A stretch of DNA of 64,000 nucleotides from an uncultured Eubacteriales bacterium (GCA_910584745.1 CAJUDG010000002.1:62001-126000); one strand, 5' to 3'. Positions 16,737 to 26,126 are shown, counted from the stretch's first letter. The notes: a model not told the origin generated them from the letters alone. Program-made: numbers and translations.

Positions 16737-17554
16737 TAAGGGATATCTATAGCCGGGACGCGGCCTTTCAGAAATTGCAGGTGCTCAAGACCAACAGGAA
16801 CAAGCGCCACAGGTACGGGCAGTTTCTGGTGGAGGGCGTGCGGAATCTGAACGGGGCCGCGCAAAACGGATGGGAGATAGCCTCCTTTGTGTACCCAAGG
16901 GACCGTGAGCTCTCGGACTGGGCGAAGGGTATGCTGCGGGAGGTCAGGACCGGGGAAAACCTGCGGCTGAGCCCGGAGCTGATGGAGGAGCTGAGCGGCA
17001 AGGAGGACACCTCTGAGCTGATGGCCGTTGTGAATATGCGCAGGGGCGGGGCCGGGGAGTTCAGGCTGCCGGAGGACCCGCTGCTGGTGCTGTTCGACAG
17101 GCCGTCGAACAGGGGGAACCTGGGGACCTTATTGCGCTCCTGCGACGGATTGGGGGCCGACGGGCTGATACTTACCGGGCACGGCGTGGACCTCTATGAC
17201 CCGGAGGTGGTGACGGCCAGCATGGGGTCGTTTTTCCGGGTGCAGGCGGCGCAGATGGAGCGAAGGGACGTGACGGCCTATATCGAGGAGCTGCGGGCAA
17301 GTTACCCGGGGTTTCGGACGGTGGGGACCACGGCCCATAGGCAGAGGGCGGTCTGGGGGGAGGACCTCTCGGGGCCGGTGATGCTTATGCTGGGGAATGA
17401 GACGGACGGGCTCAGCTATGGGTTCAAGCAGGGGTGCGATGTGCTGTGTACGATACCTATGGCGGAGGAGGGGTCTGCGAGTTCCTTTAATGTGGCTTGC
17501 GCGGGGACTGTGCTGATGTATGAGGCGGTGCGGCAGCGCGCGAAGCGCGGGTAA
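16733..17554 (+). CDS. TrmH/SpoU-family RNA 2'-O-methyltransferase
   Basis: A 273-residue protein. The N-terminal part (residues 10-100) is the substrate-binding region of rRNA-type SpoU enzymes (KLQVLKTNRNKRHRYGQFLVEG). The SPOUT knot follows: motif 1 NRGNLGTLLRSCDGLGADG, motif 2 LMLGNETDGLS and motif 3 IPMAEEGSASSFNVACAGTVL. The enzyme should methylate a ribose 2'-OH in rRNA or tRNA using SAM. The ATG overlaps the dehydrogenase stop (ATGATAA). Which nucleotide is modified is unknown. A three-hairpin repeat follows the stop. Confidence 0.9.
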   Translation: MIRDIYSRDAAFQKLQVLKTNRNKRHRYGQFLVEGVRNLNGAAQNGWEIASFVYPRDRELSDWAKGMLREVRTGENLRLSPELMEELSGKEDTSELMAVVNMRRGGAGEFRLPEDPLLVLFDRPSNRGNLGTLLRSCDGLGADGLILTGHGVDLYDPEVVTASMGSFFRVQAAQMERRDVTAYIEELRASYPGFRTVGTTAHRQRAVWGEDLSGPVMLMLGNETDGLSYGFKQGCDVLCTIPMAEEGSASSFNVACAGTVLMYEAVRQRAKRG

Positions 17555-17642
17555 AAGTTTTGTACACTTTTTCAAAAGTGGCGGGGTGTGGGGCCGAGCC
17601 CCACGACCTAAAAGCGGGCAGTCCGTAAGGACGTGCCCGCTT
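17553..17642. repeat. Three-hairpin dispersed repeat, copy 2
   Basis: Hairpin 1 is CACTTTT-tc-AAAAGTG (17565-17580), hairpin 2 is GTGGGGC-cga-GCCCCAC (17588-17604), hairpin 3 is AAGCGGGCA...TGCCCGCTT (17612-17642). Read on the - strand, hairpin 3 is followed by TTTTAGG and can serve as terminator for the TetM-like gene that ends at 17641. Confidence 0.75.
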
Positions 17643-20289
17643 AATGTTTATCCTCTATCGCCTTGCGAAACGCCTCGCGCATATTCCCACTGCCCTTTGG
17701 CAGGAGCGCTTGGCGCTCTAAAATATCCCTTATCTCCCCATTAGCCCGCTCAACTTCTAAGCGCAGCTCCTGGGCTGACATGCGCAGGGCCCCGTGGCCG
17801 AGAATGATAAGCTGCTCGGCAAAGTCGGCGCTGGCTACCAGCACCCGGCGGTGCTCCTTGGTAAGCTGGTAGCTGGCCTTCTCGATGTACGCGTCGGCGG
17901 TCTCGGCCTCCTTGGTGTAGACGATGTGGATATTGTGATACTTCGTCACAGAGCCCGCGCCGCCGGGGACCTTGTAGGCGTCGAAGACCAGTATAATGCG
18001 GTTCTGCCGGAAGCCCTGATAGTTGCAGAGGATGTCCGCAAGAGCCGTGCGGGCGGAGGACAGGTCCAGCTTTGACAGGGCGTTCAGCTCCTCCCAGGCG
18101 AAGATCATGTTATAGCCGTCCACAAGCAGATACTCCGGCCCCTGGGGCGGGAGCTCTATGGGCCGGCGGGGGCTGGTATCAGAGGACACGGGGCGCTTGG
18201 GCCGGGGGGCCGGCTCGAAGGCCCGGGGCTTTACGGGGCCGTAGGTGCGCTCGAATATGGCCAGAAGCTCCTTGTCGGCCTCAAGGGGCGCAAGGGGGCG
18301 GGAGCCCCGGGGAGAGGGTCCGTTTTGCTCCCCGGGGGCCGGGACAAAAGGGTCGCCGTCCTCGTTGAGCTTCAGGGCGGGCAGGTGCATATAGCTCTCC
18401 ACCTCATTCCAGGGCACCAGGAAACCGGCACCATGGGCGCAGAATACCGAGCCCGGGGGATCGTCCAGGTCCTTCTCCGGGTCGTAGCCGATGGACTTTA
18501 TAACGGCCTCCTGGTCCGGGCAGGGACGGTAGCCAGAGAGGGCGCAGGATACGCGGCCATGGCCCTTGGTGTAGGCGGCCAGCTCCGTGGCGTAGTCGCC
18601 AAAGGCCGCCACGGGGACGCTGGCCTCTATGACCGTCTCATCGCCAACGGTCTGGGGGGCTTCGGCCTCGCCGCCCATGCGCTGGATGTCGGTAAGGGCC
18701 CGGCCGAAGTTTTCGGTGGGCACCTCAAGGCGCAGGGAGTACCAGGGCTCCAGGAGCACGGACCGGGCCTTCATGAGCCCCTGGCGCACGGCACGGTATG
18801 TGGCCTGGCGGAAGTCGCCGCCCTCGGTGTGCTTCAGGTGGGCCCGGCCGGACACTATGGTCATGCGGACGTCGGTAAGGGCCGAGCCGGTGAGCACCCC
18901 GCGGTAGACCTTTTCGGCCAGATGGGTCAGCACCAGGCGCTGCCAGTTCCCGGCGAAGTCGTCCTCAGAGCAGGCCGTGGCAAGCTCTACCCCGCTGCCG
19001 AGGGGCAGGGGTTCTATGAGCAGGTGTATCTCGGCATAGTGGCGCAGGGGCTCGAAGTGGCCCACGCCCTCGACGGGGTTTTTGATGGTCTCCTTATAGA
19101 CAATGCTGCCCTCGGTGAACTGGACCTCAAAGCCGAAGCGGTCCGATATGACCCGCTTTAGTATCTCGGCCTGTATCTTGCCCATAAGGCGCACGGTTAT
19201 CTGCCGTAAGGCCTCGTTCCACTCCAGGTGCAGCTGGGGGTCCTCCTCGGAGAGCTCCCGGAGCTTCGGCAGCACGGAACTGGGCTGCACCCCTTGGGGC
19301 AGGAGCATACGGTAGGCTATGGCGGGCTCTAAGGCCGGGGGCGGGCCGGACTTTTCAGCGCCAAGGGCCTGGCCGGGGAAGGTGGAGCTGAGACCCGTGA
19401 GGGCGCATATGGCGCCAGCCTCAACGGAGCTCTGGGGGGTGAACTTCGCGCCGGAGTAGACGCGTATCTCGTTGACCTTCTCCCCGCCGCCGGGGAGGGG
19501 GATATTCTCCTTTACGCTCAGGCTGCCGCCGGTTATCTTTACGTGGGTGAGCCGTGCGCCCCGGTCGTCCCGGGTTATCTTGTAGACCCGGGCGGCAAAG
19601 TCATTGCCCCATGTGGGCCGGGGGGCAAGCCTTGTAAGGCCGTCAAGGAGCTCGTCGACCCCCTGGAGCTTTAGGGCGCTGCCGAAGAAGCAGGGGAAGC
19701 ATTTGCGCTCTGAGATAAGGCGGCGGAGGGTGGGCTCGCCAAGGCTGCCCTCGTCCAGGTACTCGGAGAGGGCGGCCTCGTCCCCAAGGGCGGCGGTCTC
19801 GAAGAAGCTGGCGCTGCCGTACCCGTCCATGTCCAGAAGGTTCTGGGAGAGGGTGAGCCGGAGCTTTTCAAAGAGTGCGGCCCGGTCCACGGGCTGGTCC
19901 ATCTTGTTGAGGAACAGGAACACCGGCACGTTGTGGCGCTCCAAGAGCCGCCAGAGGGTGAGGGTATGGCCCTGGGGGCCGTCGGGGGCGGAGACGACCA
20001 GGATGGCGCAGTCAAGGACCTGGAGGGTGCGCTCGGCCTCGGCGGCGAAGTCAACGTGGCCGGGGGTGTCGAGGAGGGTGAGCCGGAGGTCCGGGAGGGG
20101 GAGGACGGCCTGCTTCAGGAAGATGGTGATGCCGCGCTCGCGCTCGATGGCGTCGTGGTCCAGGAAGGCGTCGGCGTGGTCCACGCGGCCGAGGGTGCGC
20201 AGGGCGCCGCCGCGGTAGAGGAGGGCTTCGGAGAGGGTGGTTTTACCGGCGTCAACGTGGGCGAGGATGCCGGCGGTGAGCTTGCGCAT
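17641..20289 (-). CDS. TetM-like ribosomal-protection GTPase fused to a YacP/Rae1-type NYN nuclease domain
   Basis: 882 residues. The N-terminal part is an EF-G/TetM-type GTPase: G1 AHVDAGKTT (10-18), DTPGHVDF, NKMDQP, then EF-G-like domains ending with GHGRVSCALSGYRPC and VFCAHGAGFLVPW near residue 640. After a Pro/Arg-rich linker, residues about 718-865 form a YacP/NYN PIN-like domain: YLLVDGYNMIFAWEEL, VFDAYKVPGG, KEAETADAYIE, ASADFAEQ. Rae1 (YacP) of Bacillus cuts mRNA in the ribosomal A site, and TetM binds the same site. The fusion therefore suggests a ribosome-rescue or A-site cleavage factor (inference). Tetracycline resistance should not be assumed. It is the last gene of the - strand series. 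Confidence 0.88.
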   Translation of the reverse strand: MRKLTAGILAHVDAGKTTLSEALLYRGGALRTLGRVDHADAFLDHDAIERERGITIFLKQAVLPLPDLRLTLLDTPGHVDFAAEAERTLQVLDCAILVVSAPDGPQGHTLTLWRLLERHNVPVFLFLNKMDQPVDRAALFEKLRLTLSQNLLDMDGYGSASFFETAALGDEAALSEYLDEGSLGEPTLRRLISERKCFPCFFGSALKLQGVDELLDGLTRLAPRPTWGNDFAARVYKITRDDRGARLTHVKITGGSLSVKENIPLPGGGEKVNEIRVYSGAKFTPQSSVEAGAICALTGLSSTFPGQALGAEKSGPPPALEPAIAYRMLLPQGVQPSSVLPKLRELSEEDPQLHLEWNEALRQITVRLMGKIQAEILKRVISDRFGFEVQFTEGSIVYKETIKNPVEGVGHFEPLRHYAEIHLLIEPLPLGSGVELATACSEDDFAGNWQRLVLTHLAEKVYRGVLTGSALTDVRMTIVSGRAHLKHTEGGDFRQATYRAVRQGLMKARSVLLEPWYSLRLEVPTENFGRALTDIQRMGGEAEAPQTVGDETVIEASVPVAAFGDYATELAAYTKGHGRVSCALSGYRPCPDQEAVIKSIGYDPEKDLDDPPGSVFCAHGAGFLVPWNEVESYMHLPALKLNEDGDPFVPAPGEQNGPSPRGSRPLAPLEADKELLAIFERTYGPVKPRAFEPAPRPKRPVSSDTSPRRPIELPPQGPEYLLVDGYNMIFAWEELNALSKLDLSSARTALADILCNYQGFRQNRIILVFDAYKVPGGAGSVTKYHNIHIVYTKEAETADAYIEKASYQLTKEHRRVLVASADFAEQLIILGHGALRMSAQELRLEVERANGEIRDILERQALLPKGSGNMREAFRKAIEDKH

Positions 20290-20330
20290 GGGGGTGCGCT
20301 CCTTTCTGATGGGGAGTAAGGGAAGGGGGT

Positions 20331-20401
20331 CAAGGGGGACTGGTTCCCCTTGCGGGGTTTGGGGCAGCGCCCCAAGGTCTGGGGTTTGCGCGTAAGCGCA
20401 A
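20331..20401. repeat. Three-hairpin dispersed repeat, copy 3
   Basis: Hairpin 1 is CAAGGGG/CCCCTTG (20331-20352), hairpin 2 is TTGGGGC-agc-GCCCCAA (20359-20375), hairpin 3 is TTGCGC-gtaa-GCGCAA (20386-20401). It fills the gap between two - strand genes, so relative to them it is inverted compared with the other four copies. Confidence 0.8.
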
Positions 20402-20402
20402 G

Positions 20403-22202
20403 TTATTTAATATCGAACACACTGCGTACCCTGAGATCATCCGGCTTCCCGCGCAGAACTTTAACGCGGCGCTCTCCGGGCAGCATATCAAAGTAGTTAT
20501 CAGAGAGCACAAGGTCCTCTGAAGAATTGCGTATCTCCACGCCCTGGGCATAGGCCGCGGACGTTACGATTATCTCATCGCCCTCTAAGCGGCACAGAAG
20601 CCGCGGGTCCCGGAACTCATAGTATTTCGGCGGGACAAACAGCGCCGTGCCGAAGCTTATGAGCGCGCCCTTTTCATAGAGAGCGTAGGTCACAAAGTCG
20701 CTGAATATGTCCGCCTCGGGCAGGGGCACCGGGTCCAGCCGGGCGCTCTCGAGGGGCGGGACCGTCAGGGAAATGGTCTCCTCGCGCTTTATATGGCAGA
20801 GGTCATTGTGCAGGGCCCAACGAATGAGCACGGTGCGGGGGTTTAGGGTCTCGTTGGAGACGCATAGGCGCAGGGCCTTGTCCGTGAGCTCCCCGCAGGA
20901 GAGCAGCAGCGGGGCGAAGAAGCGCTTGGCGAAGTAGTGCAGGGCCTTCCAGCGGCCGGCATAGTCGATGGAGGAGCAGGATATCCCGGGGCGGGGGTCG
21001 TTGAGCTGCCGGTATAGTGCCCCCATGCAGCGGCCCCGATGCCGCCGGTAGCGCTGGGCGGCGGCACGAAGTATCTCGGCCTGAGAGAGCTGGGAGGCAT
21101 AGATAAGGGCGTCGAAGGAGGTGGGGCAGAGGTAATACCGCCGGATATTCGACATGATATGGGCCGTATCACGGGGGCCCGCCGAGTGTTCCTCCATGGC
21201 CCGGGAGAACAGGTTGCGCTCCTGGGGGCGGGCGAAGGCCTCCACCGTGGGCAGGCAGGGGCAGGAGGGGGTGCCGAAGTCAGAGACATAGCGCCCGGGC
21301 TCTCCGGGGTCGGAGCACTTGGGGTGGACGTCGCCCCTATGGGGGCTGGCGGGTTCATCAAAGCCGCCGCCGGAGGAGGGACTTGAGGGCCAGTAAAATG
21401 CGTCGGGGGCCAGCCTCTGGAGCTCCACAGGGACGATATACTCGAAGACGCGGATATAGTCGGCCCGCTGTCTGGGGGTCAGCTCTGGGGCGGAGAGCTC
21501 CAGACTATCGCCGCCGCACCAGAGGACTACGCAGGGGCGGGATCTCAGGCGGGTCACGATGGAGCGGACCTGGGCCTTTACGCTCCAGGCGGCGGGGGTG
21601 GCGAGCTCATGGGCGCTGCCGGTGAGGGCGAGGTCCTGCCAGACCATAAGGCCAAGCTCGTCGCATATATCGTAGAAGGAGTCATCGGGATATGCCCCGC
21701 CCCGGACCCTTATGCAGTTGAAATTTGCCGCCGCAGCGTCCTCAAGGAGCCGGCGGGTAAGCTCAGGGGAAGTATCGTCCCGGGGAATATAGGAGGCGCC
21801 CATAGCGAAGACCTTGACGCCGTTTATCATGTGGGCGAAGCTCTCGCCGTACCGGTCCCTCTCTATGGACATCGAAGCCGTGCGCAGGCCGATCTTCTGC
21901 TCCCAGGAATCTGCCACTTTGCCGTCGAGCCTCGCCTCCACCCGGACGGTATAGAGGGGCTGCTCCCCATACCCCCGGGGCCACCAGAGCTCGGGGTCCT
22001 CTATGGCCAGATGGGCGGGAAAGGACGGGAGCTCTGTCACGCGGCCATGGGGGTCGGCGACGAAGACGGTGAAGTCCGGATTCCCCTCCGTGCGGAAGTC
22101 CCCCATGATGTCCAGCATGACCGCGCCGTTCATATGGGCCTGGCTGACGAACACGTTCAGTAATATTTTATGCGCTGCCTTTTTCGTCATACACTTTTCC
22201 AC
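20403..22202 (-). CDS. GH2 beta-mannosidase-like protein, truncated and probably inactive
   Basis: 599 residues, against roughly 800-860 for beta-mannosidases; the N-terminal sugar-binding jelly roll is absent. An Ig-like domain (ELWWPRGYGEQPLYTVRVEA, KIGLRTASM) opens it, then the barrel (FNCIRVRGGAYPDDSFYDICDELGLMVWQD). Where active enzymes have W-x-G-N-N-E, this one has WCGGDS (Ser233 at the acid/base). Where they have VSE-F/Y-G, it has VSDFG (Asp308 at the nucleophile). Both catalytic glutamates are replaced while the frame stays intact, which suggests a binding or scaffold role. The start lies inside the end of addA (35-base overlap); an ATG at 22190 is an alternative. Confidence 0.78.
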   Translation of the reverse strand: MEKCMTKKAAHKILLNVFVSQAHMNGAVMLDIMGDFRTEGNPDFTVFVADPHGRVTELPSFPAHLAIEDPELWWPRGYGEQPLYTVRVEARLDGKVADSWEQKIGLRTASMSIERDRYGESFAHMINGVKVFAMGASYIPRDDTSPELTRRLLEDAAAANFNCIRVRGGAYPDDSFYDICDELGLMVWQDLALTGSAHELATPAAWSVKAQVRSIVTRLRSRPCVVLWCGGDSLELSAPELTPRQRADYIRVFEYIVPVELQRLAPDAFYWPSSPSSGGGFDEPASPHRGDVHPKCSDPGEPGRYVSDFGTPSCPCLPTVEAFARPQERNLFSRAMEEHSAGPRDTAHIMSNIRRYYLCPTSFDALIYASQLSQAEILRAAAQRYRRHRGRCMGALYRQLNDPRPGISCSSIDYAGRWKALHYFAKRFFAPLLLSCGELTDKALRLCVSNETLNPRTVLIRWALHNDLCHIKREETISLTVPPLESARLDPVPLPEADIFSDFVTYALYEKGALISFGTALFVPPKYYEFRDPRLLCRLEGDEIIVTSAAYAQGVEIRNSSEDLVLSDNYFDMLPGERRVKVLRGKPDDLRVRSVFDIK

Positions 22203-25200
22203 TCCCCATACTTAACCAGGTGGAATACAGGAACATCTCGCCTATGGGAAGCTCCGCGACCTCCTCCATGGCGCGGGCGTACAGCCTTATCTGTACCTCG
22301 TACCGCCGCCAGAGCTCCTCCATGTCCTCTACCCGGTCTGTTTTAAAGTCTATGATATTCAGTCTGCTGTCCTCTAAAAATGTACAGTCCACCGACCCCT
22401 GGAGCACCACGGGCTCCTCCGGGGCGGGGGTGCCGGGCTGGGCCACCCCGGCGGGTATCACGGCGGTGAAGCGCCGCTCCTTTATGACCTCCGGCGAAGC
22501 CAGCACCCGCTGCCCAAGGGGGCTTTTGAAGAAGGCCCGCACCCTTTTTACCTCCACCGCCCCGGCCTGCTCGGGGGTGAGATACTTGAGGTCCGACAGC
22601 CGCCTTATCTCGGCGGCCGGGTCCCCCGCGGCGGCGGGGAAGTCCGCGAACTGCATGAACTCGTGCAGGGCTATGCCCCGCTGTGCCGGGGTCATGCCCT
22701 TTGCCCCAAGCCACGCCGGTCTTGACAGGTTCAGCTCCCGGGAGCCCCCCTGCTGTGCCGCCAGCTTCGACGCCGATACCTTGGCGGGCACGTCCAGCAC
22801 ATCCGCGTGGGGGTACTCGAATCCGGCCTGGCTTTGAAGCCGGGCGTATAGCTCCATGTCGGGCTCCACGGCCGTCTCCTCAGAGGGAGCGTCCTCAGTT
22901 TCCGGGGGCGTGTATTCCGTTAGGCGTATCCGCCAGGGTGCGCCGTTGTCTGTGCCGGATACGCTTTCCTCTATGCCCGCAAGCCGCCGCAGCTCCCCGC
23001 CGTCCGGGTGCCTGAGGGCGCAGAGCATGAGCCAGGCGGCGGCGCTTCTGGACTTTCGCACGGTGAAGGGGGATATCCTGCTGCCCAATGGCTCCATGGC
23101 CGCCTTTTGCAGCAGCGTCTCCATGTCCGGCGCCGAGGACACCAGGATAAGCTTCTCCTGTGCCCGGGTCATGGCAACGTACAGCACGCGCAGCTCCTCG
23201 GCACCGGCCCCCCGGGCGGTCTCAAGGGCGATGGCCTCCCGGGCGGTGGTGGTGAACCGGGCTCCCCCGGGGCCCTCCTTGAGCTTGACCCCAAGGCCCA
23301 GCTCCGGGTGCAGAAGCACCTCCTCGGCTTGGTCACCAGCAAAGTTCCTGCCGCAGCCGGCCACTATGCACACCGGGAACTGCAACCCCTTGGACTTGTG
23401 GATGCTCATGATGTTCACCGCGTCCGAGCCCGTGGGCTGGAGCTCCGCGGCCTGTAAGTCTGTGCCCGAGTCTCTGAGCCGGTCCAGAAACCGCACAAAG
23501 CCTGACAGCCCGTGGTAGCCGGAGCTCTCATACTCTTGGGCATACCTTTGCAACAGCTGGAGGTTTGCAAGCCGCCCCGCCCCATCGTCCATGGCCCGGG
23601 CCATGTCCAAAAAGCCCGTGCGGCCATAGACCATGGTGAGAAAGCCGTCGGCGGGCATGGTGGCCGCAAGGCCCCGGAGCGTTGACAGCTCCTCCAGGAC
23701 CCTCTGGCAGCGGGGCTCGCCCTCCGCCGCCCGGGTAAGGGACACATACACGGACACGGACTTGTCCCCGGCCCGAAGCCTTGCTGTATCGTCGGCGGAA
23801 AAGCCGTATAAGGGGCTCATCAGAAGGGCCAGAAGGGGGATGTCCTGGTTGGGGTTGTCCACCACCCGCAAAAGGGACAGCATGGTCTGTATCTCCGCCG
23901 CCGCGAAGAAGCCCCCGCTGACCGTGGCCCGGGCGGGTATCCCCAGGCGTTTCAGCTCATGGGCGTACACATGGGCGTGCTTATTGGCGCTTCTCAGGAG
24001 TATCGTGAAGTCCCCGAAGGCTATGGGGCGCTCGGTATCACCTTCACTGACGGTGAAGCCGCCGTTCATAAGCTCCTTTATTCTCTTTGCTATAAACGCC
24101 GCCTCGGCGGTCTCGGCAGGGGCCTTTCCCCGGGAGATAAAGACCGCCTCGGTCTCGCAGCCCTCCTTGGGGCCATAGCCCGCGCCGCAGCTCAGCCGCT
24201 CCTCGCCGGTATAGTCCACGTCCCCGGCCTCCCGGCTCATAAGCTCTGAGAAGACGAAGTTCACCGCGTCCGTCACCTCACGCCGGGAGCGGAAGTTGCG
24301 GTCAAGGACGATATAGGCGGGGTACTTTTTGGCGCTTCTGTCATACTTTCCAAAGGCCCGGCGGCAGCGCAGGAATATCTCCGGCATGGCCCGGCGAAAG
24401 CCGTAGATGCTCTGCTTCACGTCGCCAACCATAAAGAGGTTCTTCCCCTCCTTGGAGACGGCCCGGAAGATGCTGTCCTGGACCTCGTTTATGTCCTGGT
24501 ACTCGTCGATCATTATCTCGTCGAACCGCCCCGAGACCTCCAAAGCGGCGGGGGTGGGGGAACCATCCCCATTGACAAAGAGCCGTATGGCGCAGTGTTC
24601 AAGGTCGCTGTAGTCCAGAAAGCCCTTCTGCTGCTTCTTGCCCTCATAGCGCCTTGAGAAGTCCAGGGTCAGCCCCGCAAGGCTCTGAAGCAGCGGCCCG
24701 GCCTTTTGAAGCTCCTCAAGGCAGGCGGACCGGGGGGCCGACAGGCAGCGGGAGAGCCCGGGGATTATCCGCTTTACCTCGGCGCGCACCGCCTCAAGCC
24801 GGGAGACCAGGGGGTCGTCCCCGGCCCCCTTTGGCAGGCGGCCCCGCCTTGCGGGGGCCCACGCCCCCACAAGGTCTGAGCAGAGGTCCCAGTCCCCGGA
24901 CCGGGCAGCCTCCATAAGGGCCAGGCAGGCCTCCCGGTCCGCAGAGAGGGCCGGGGAGAAGCTCTCGTATACGGGCCCGCCCTCGCCGCATAGGGCAATG
25001 GCCCCCTTTAGCAGGGCGGCGGTGTGTCCGGCGGCCTCGGCGGCGTACTCAAGGATCACCCGCTCCCAGGGCGTTCCGTCCCCGGCAAAGTACATCTCCA
25101 CCTTCTCATTCAGCCACTTCTCCGGGAAGGGATGGCTCTGCATGAAGCGGTACAGGGTAAGGACCATGCGCGTTATGCGCCGGTCGTCCCGCTCGGCGGC

Positions 25201-25674
25201 AAAGGCGTCGGAGAGCTCCCGGATGCCGCCGCCGTCATAGGCCGCGGACACGGCCTCCTCTAAAGCCTCGTTTATCAGCTCCTGTTCCCGCTTGTCAGAG
25301 AGTATCTTGAACTCCGGCGCTATGTCCAGCAGGTGGAAGAACTCCCGGACCATCTCCGCGCAGAAGCTGTCCACCGTGCCGATATGGGCCTGGTGCAGGA
25401 GTATGCTCTGGCGGCGGAGAAGGCCGCTTGAGGGGTCCTCCCTTAAGAGCTCATACAGCCGCCCCTCAAGCCGGGCGCGCATCTCGGCGGCCGCGGCCTT
25501 TGTGAAGGTGACTATCAAAAGCCGGTTGGCCGGGGTCGGGTCCTCCCGGTCGATAAGCCGCTCTATGGCCCGCTGCACCAGCACGGCGGTCTTGCCCGAG
25601 CCCGCCGCCGCGGCCACCAGCACCGTGCCCCTTCTCGCTTCTATGGCGTCCCACTGGCTCTCGGTCCACTTCAT
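22168..25674 (-). CDS. addA: AddA, helicase-nuclease subunit of AddAB
   Basis: 1168 residues, close to the usual 1200. It is a UvrD-like superfamily 1A helicase: Q motif and Walker A (WTESQWDAIEARRG, AAAAGSGKT at 21-29), motif II (IMIDEYQDINEVQD near 388), and VMSIHKSKGLQFP-type motif V (NIMSIHKSKGLQFPVC). The C-terminal RecB-type nuclease is seen in LNIIDFKTDRVED near 1110. AddAB resects double-strand DNA ends for RecA. No addB is adjacent; instead pyrI precedes it by 19 bases and a GH2-like gene overlaps its end. AddB is presumably elsewhere. Confidence 0.93.
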   Translation of the reverse strand: MKWTESQWDAIEARRGTVLVAAAAGSGKTAVLVQRAIERLIDREDPTPANRLLIVTFTKAAAAEMRARLEGRLYELLREDPSSGLLRRQSILLHQAHIGTVDSFCAEMVREFFHLLDIAPEFKILSDKREQELINEALEEAVSAAYDGGGIRELSDAFAAERDDRRITRMVLTLYRFMQSHPFPEKWLNEKVEMYFAGDGTPWERVILEYAAEAAGHTAALLKGAIALCGEGGPVYESFSPALSADREACLALMEAARSGDWDLCSDLVGAWAPARRGRLPKGAGDDPLVSRLEAVRAEVKRIIPGLSRCLSAPRSACLEELQKAGPLLQSLAGLTLDFSRRYEGKKQQKGFLDYSDLEHCAIRLFVNGDGSPTPAALEVSGRFDEIMIDEYQDINEVQDSIFRAVSKEGKNLFMVGDVKQSIYGFRRAMPEIFLRCRRAFGKYDRSAKKYPAYIVLDRNFRSRREVTDAVNFVFSELMSREAGDVDYTGEERLSCGAGYGPKEGCETEAVFISRGKAPAETAEAAFIAKRIKELMNGGFTVSEGDTERPIAFGDFTILLRSANKHAHVYAHELKRLGIPARATVSGGFFAAAEIQTMLSLLRVVDNPNQDIPLLALLMSPLYGFSADDTARLRAGDKSVSVYVSLTRAAEGEPRCQRVLEELSTLRGLAATMPADGFLTMVYGRTGFLDMARAMDDGAGRLANLQLLQRYAQEYESSGYHGLSGFVRFLDRLRDSGTDLQAAELQPTGSDAVNIMSIHKSKGLQFPVCIVAGCGRNFAGDQAEEVLLHPELGLGVKLKEGPGGARFTTTAREAIALETARGAGAEELRVLYVAMTRAQEKLILVSSAPDMETLLQKAAMEPLGSRISPFTVRKSRSAAAWLMLCALRHPDGGELRRLAGIEESVSGTDNGAPWRIRLTEYTPPETEDAPSEETAVEPDMELYARLQSQAGFEYPHADVLDVPAKVSASKLAAQQGGSRELNLSRPAWLGAKGMTPAQRGIALHEFMQFADFPAAAGDPAAEIRRLSDLKYLTPEQAGAVEVKRVRAFFKSPLGQRVLASPEVIKERRFTAVIPAGVAQPGTPAPEEPVVLQGSVDCTFLEDSRLNIIDFKTDRVEDMEELWRRYEVQIRLYARAMEEVAELPIGEMFLYSTWLSMGSGKVYDEKGSA

Positions 25675-25693
25675 GAGCCCACCCCCTTGAATG

Positions 25694-26119
25694 TTATCTG
25701 TCCTCCTCCAGCACCTGCTCGCAGTATTGGCAGCGGTAGCGGTGCCGCTCCCCGTCGCAGAGGGTGAACACCTGGTCCACGTCCTCTACGCTGGTTATGC
25801 ACCTGGGGTTCTTGCAGCTGACGATGTTCACAAGCTTTTTGGGCAGCTTCGGCTGCTTCTTCCCGATAAGCGCCCCGTCCCGGATAACGCAGACCGTGGC
25901 GTGGTCGTCGATAAACCCCAGCACGTCCAGGTCTATGTCCGTCAGGCCCTCTATCTTGATTATGTCCTTTTTGCCGAACTTGCTGCTGCGGGCGTTGCGT
26001 ATTATGGCCACGCAGGTGTCAAGCTTCTGAAGCTCCAGAAGCTCATACACCCGCATCCCCCGCCCGGCGGTGATGTGGTCGATAACTATTCCGTTTTCTA
26101 TGCTGTCGATGTTTAGCAT
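25694..26119 (-). CDS. pyrI: Aspartate carbamoyltransferase regulatory subunit PyrI
   Basis: 141 residues. It has the allosteric N-terminal domain (GIVIDHITAGRGMRVYELL) and a C-terminal zinc domain with Cys102, Cys107 (CKNPRC) and Cys130, Cys133 (CQYC). It binds nucleotides and joins PyrB trimers into a regulated holoenzyme in pyrimidine synthesis. Normally pyrI follows pyrB directly; here three lipoprotein genes of about 4.2 kb lie between them, all on the same strand. The ribosome site AAAGGAGG sits inside an 80-base direct repeat that ends the preceding lipoprotein gene. Confidence 0.93.
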   Translation of the reverse strand: MLNIDSIENGIVIDHITAGRGMRVYELLELQKLDTCVAIIRNARSSKFGKKDIIKIEGLTDIDLDVLGFIDDHATVCVIRDGALIGKKQPKLPKKLVNIVSCKNPRCITSVEDVDQVFTLCDGERHRYRCQYCEQVLEEDR

Positions 26120-26126
26120 TTTTCAG

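Noticed and set aside
17641..20289. Calling the TetM-like gene a tetracycline resistance gene
   Set aside because: It carries an extra nuclease domain and sits among housekeeping genes; resistance cannot be claimed from homology alone.
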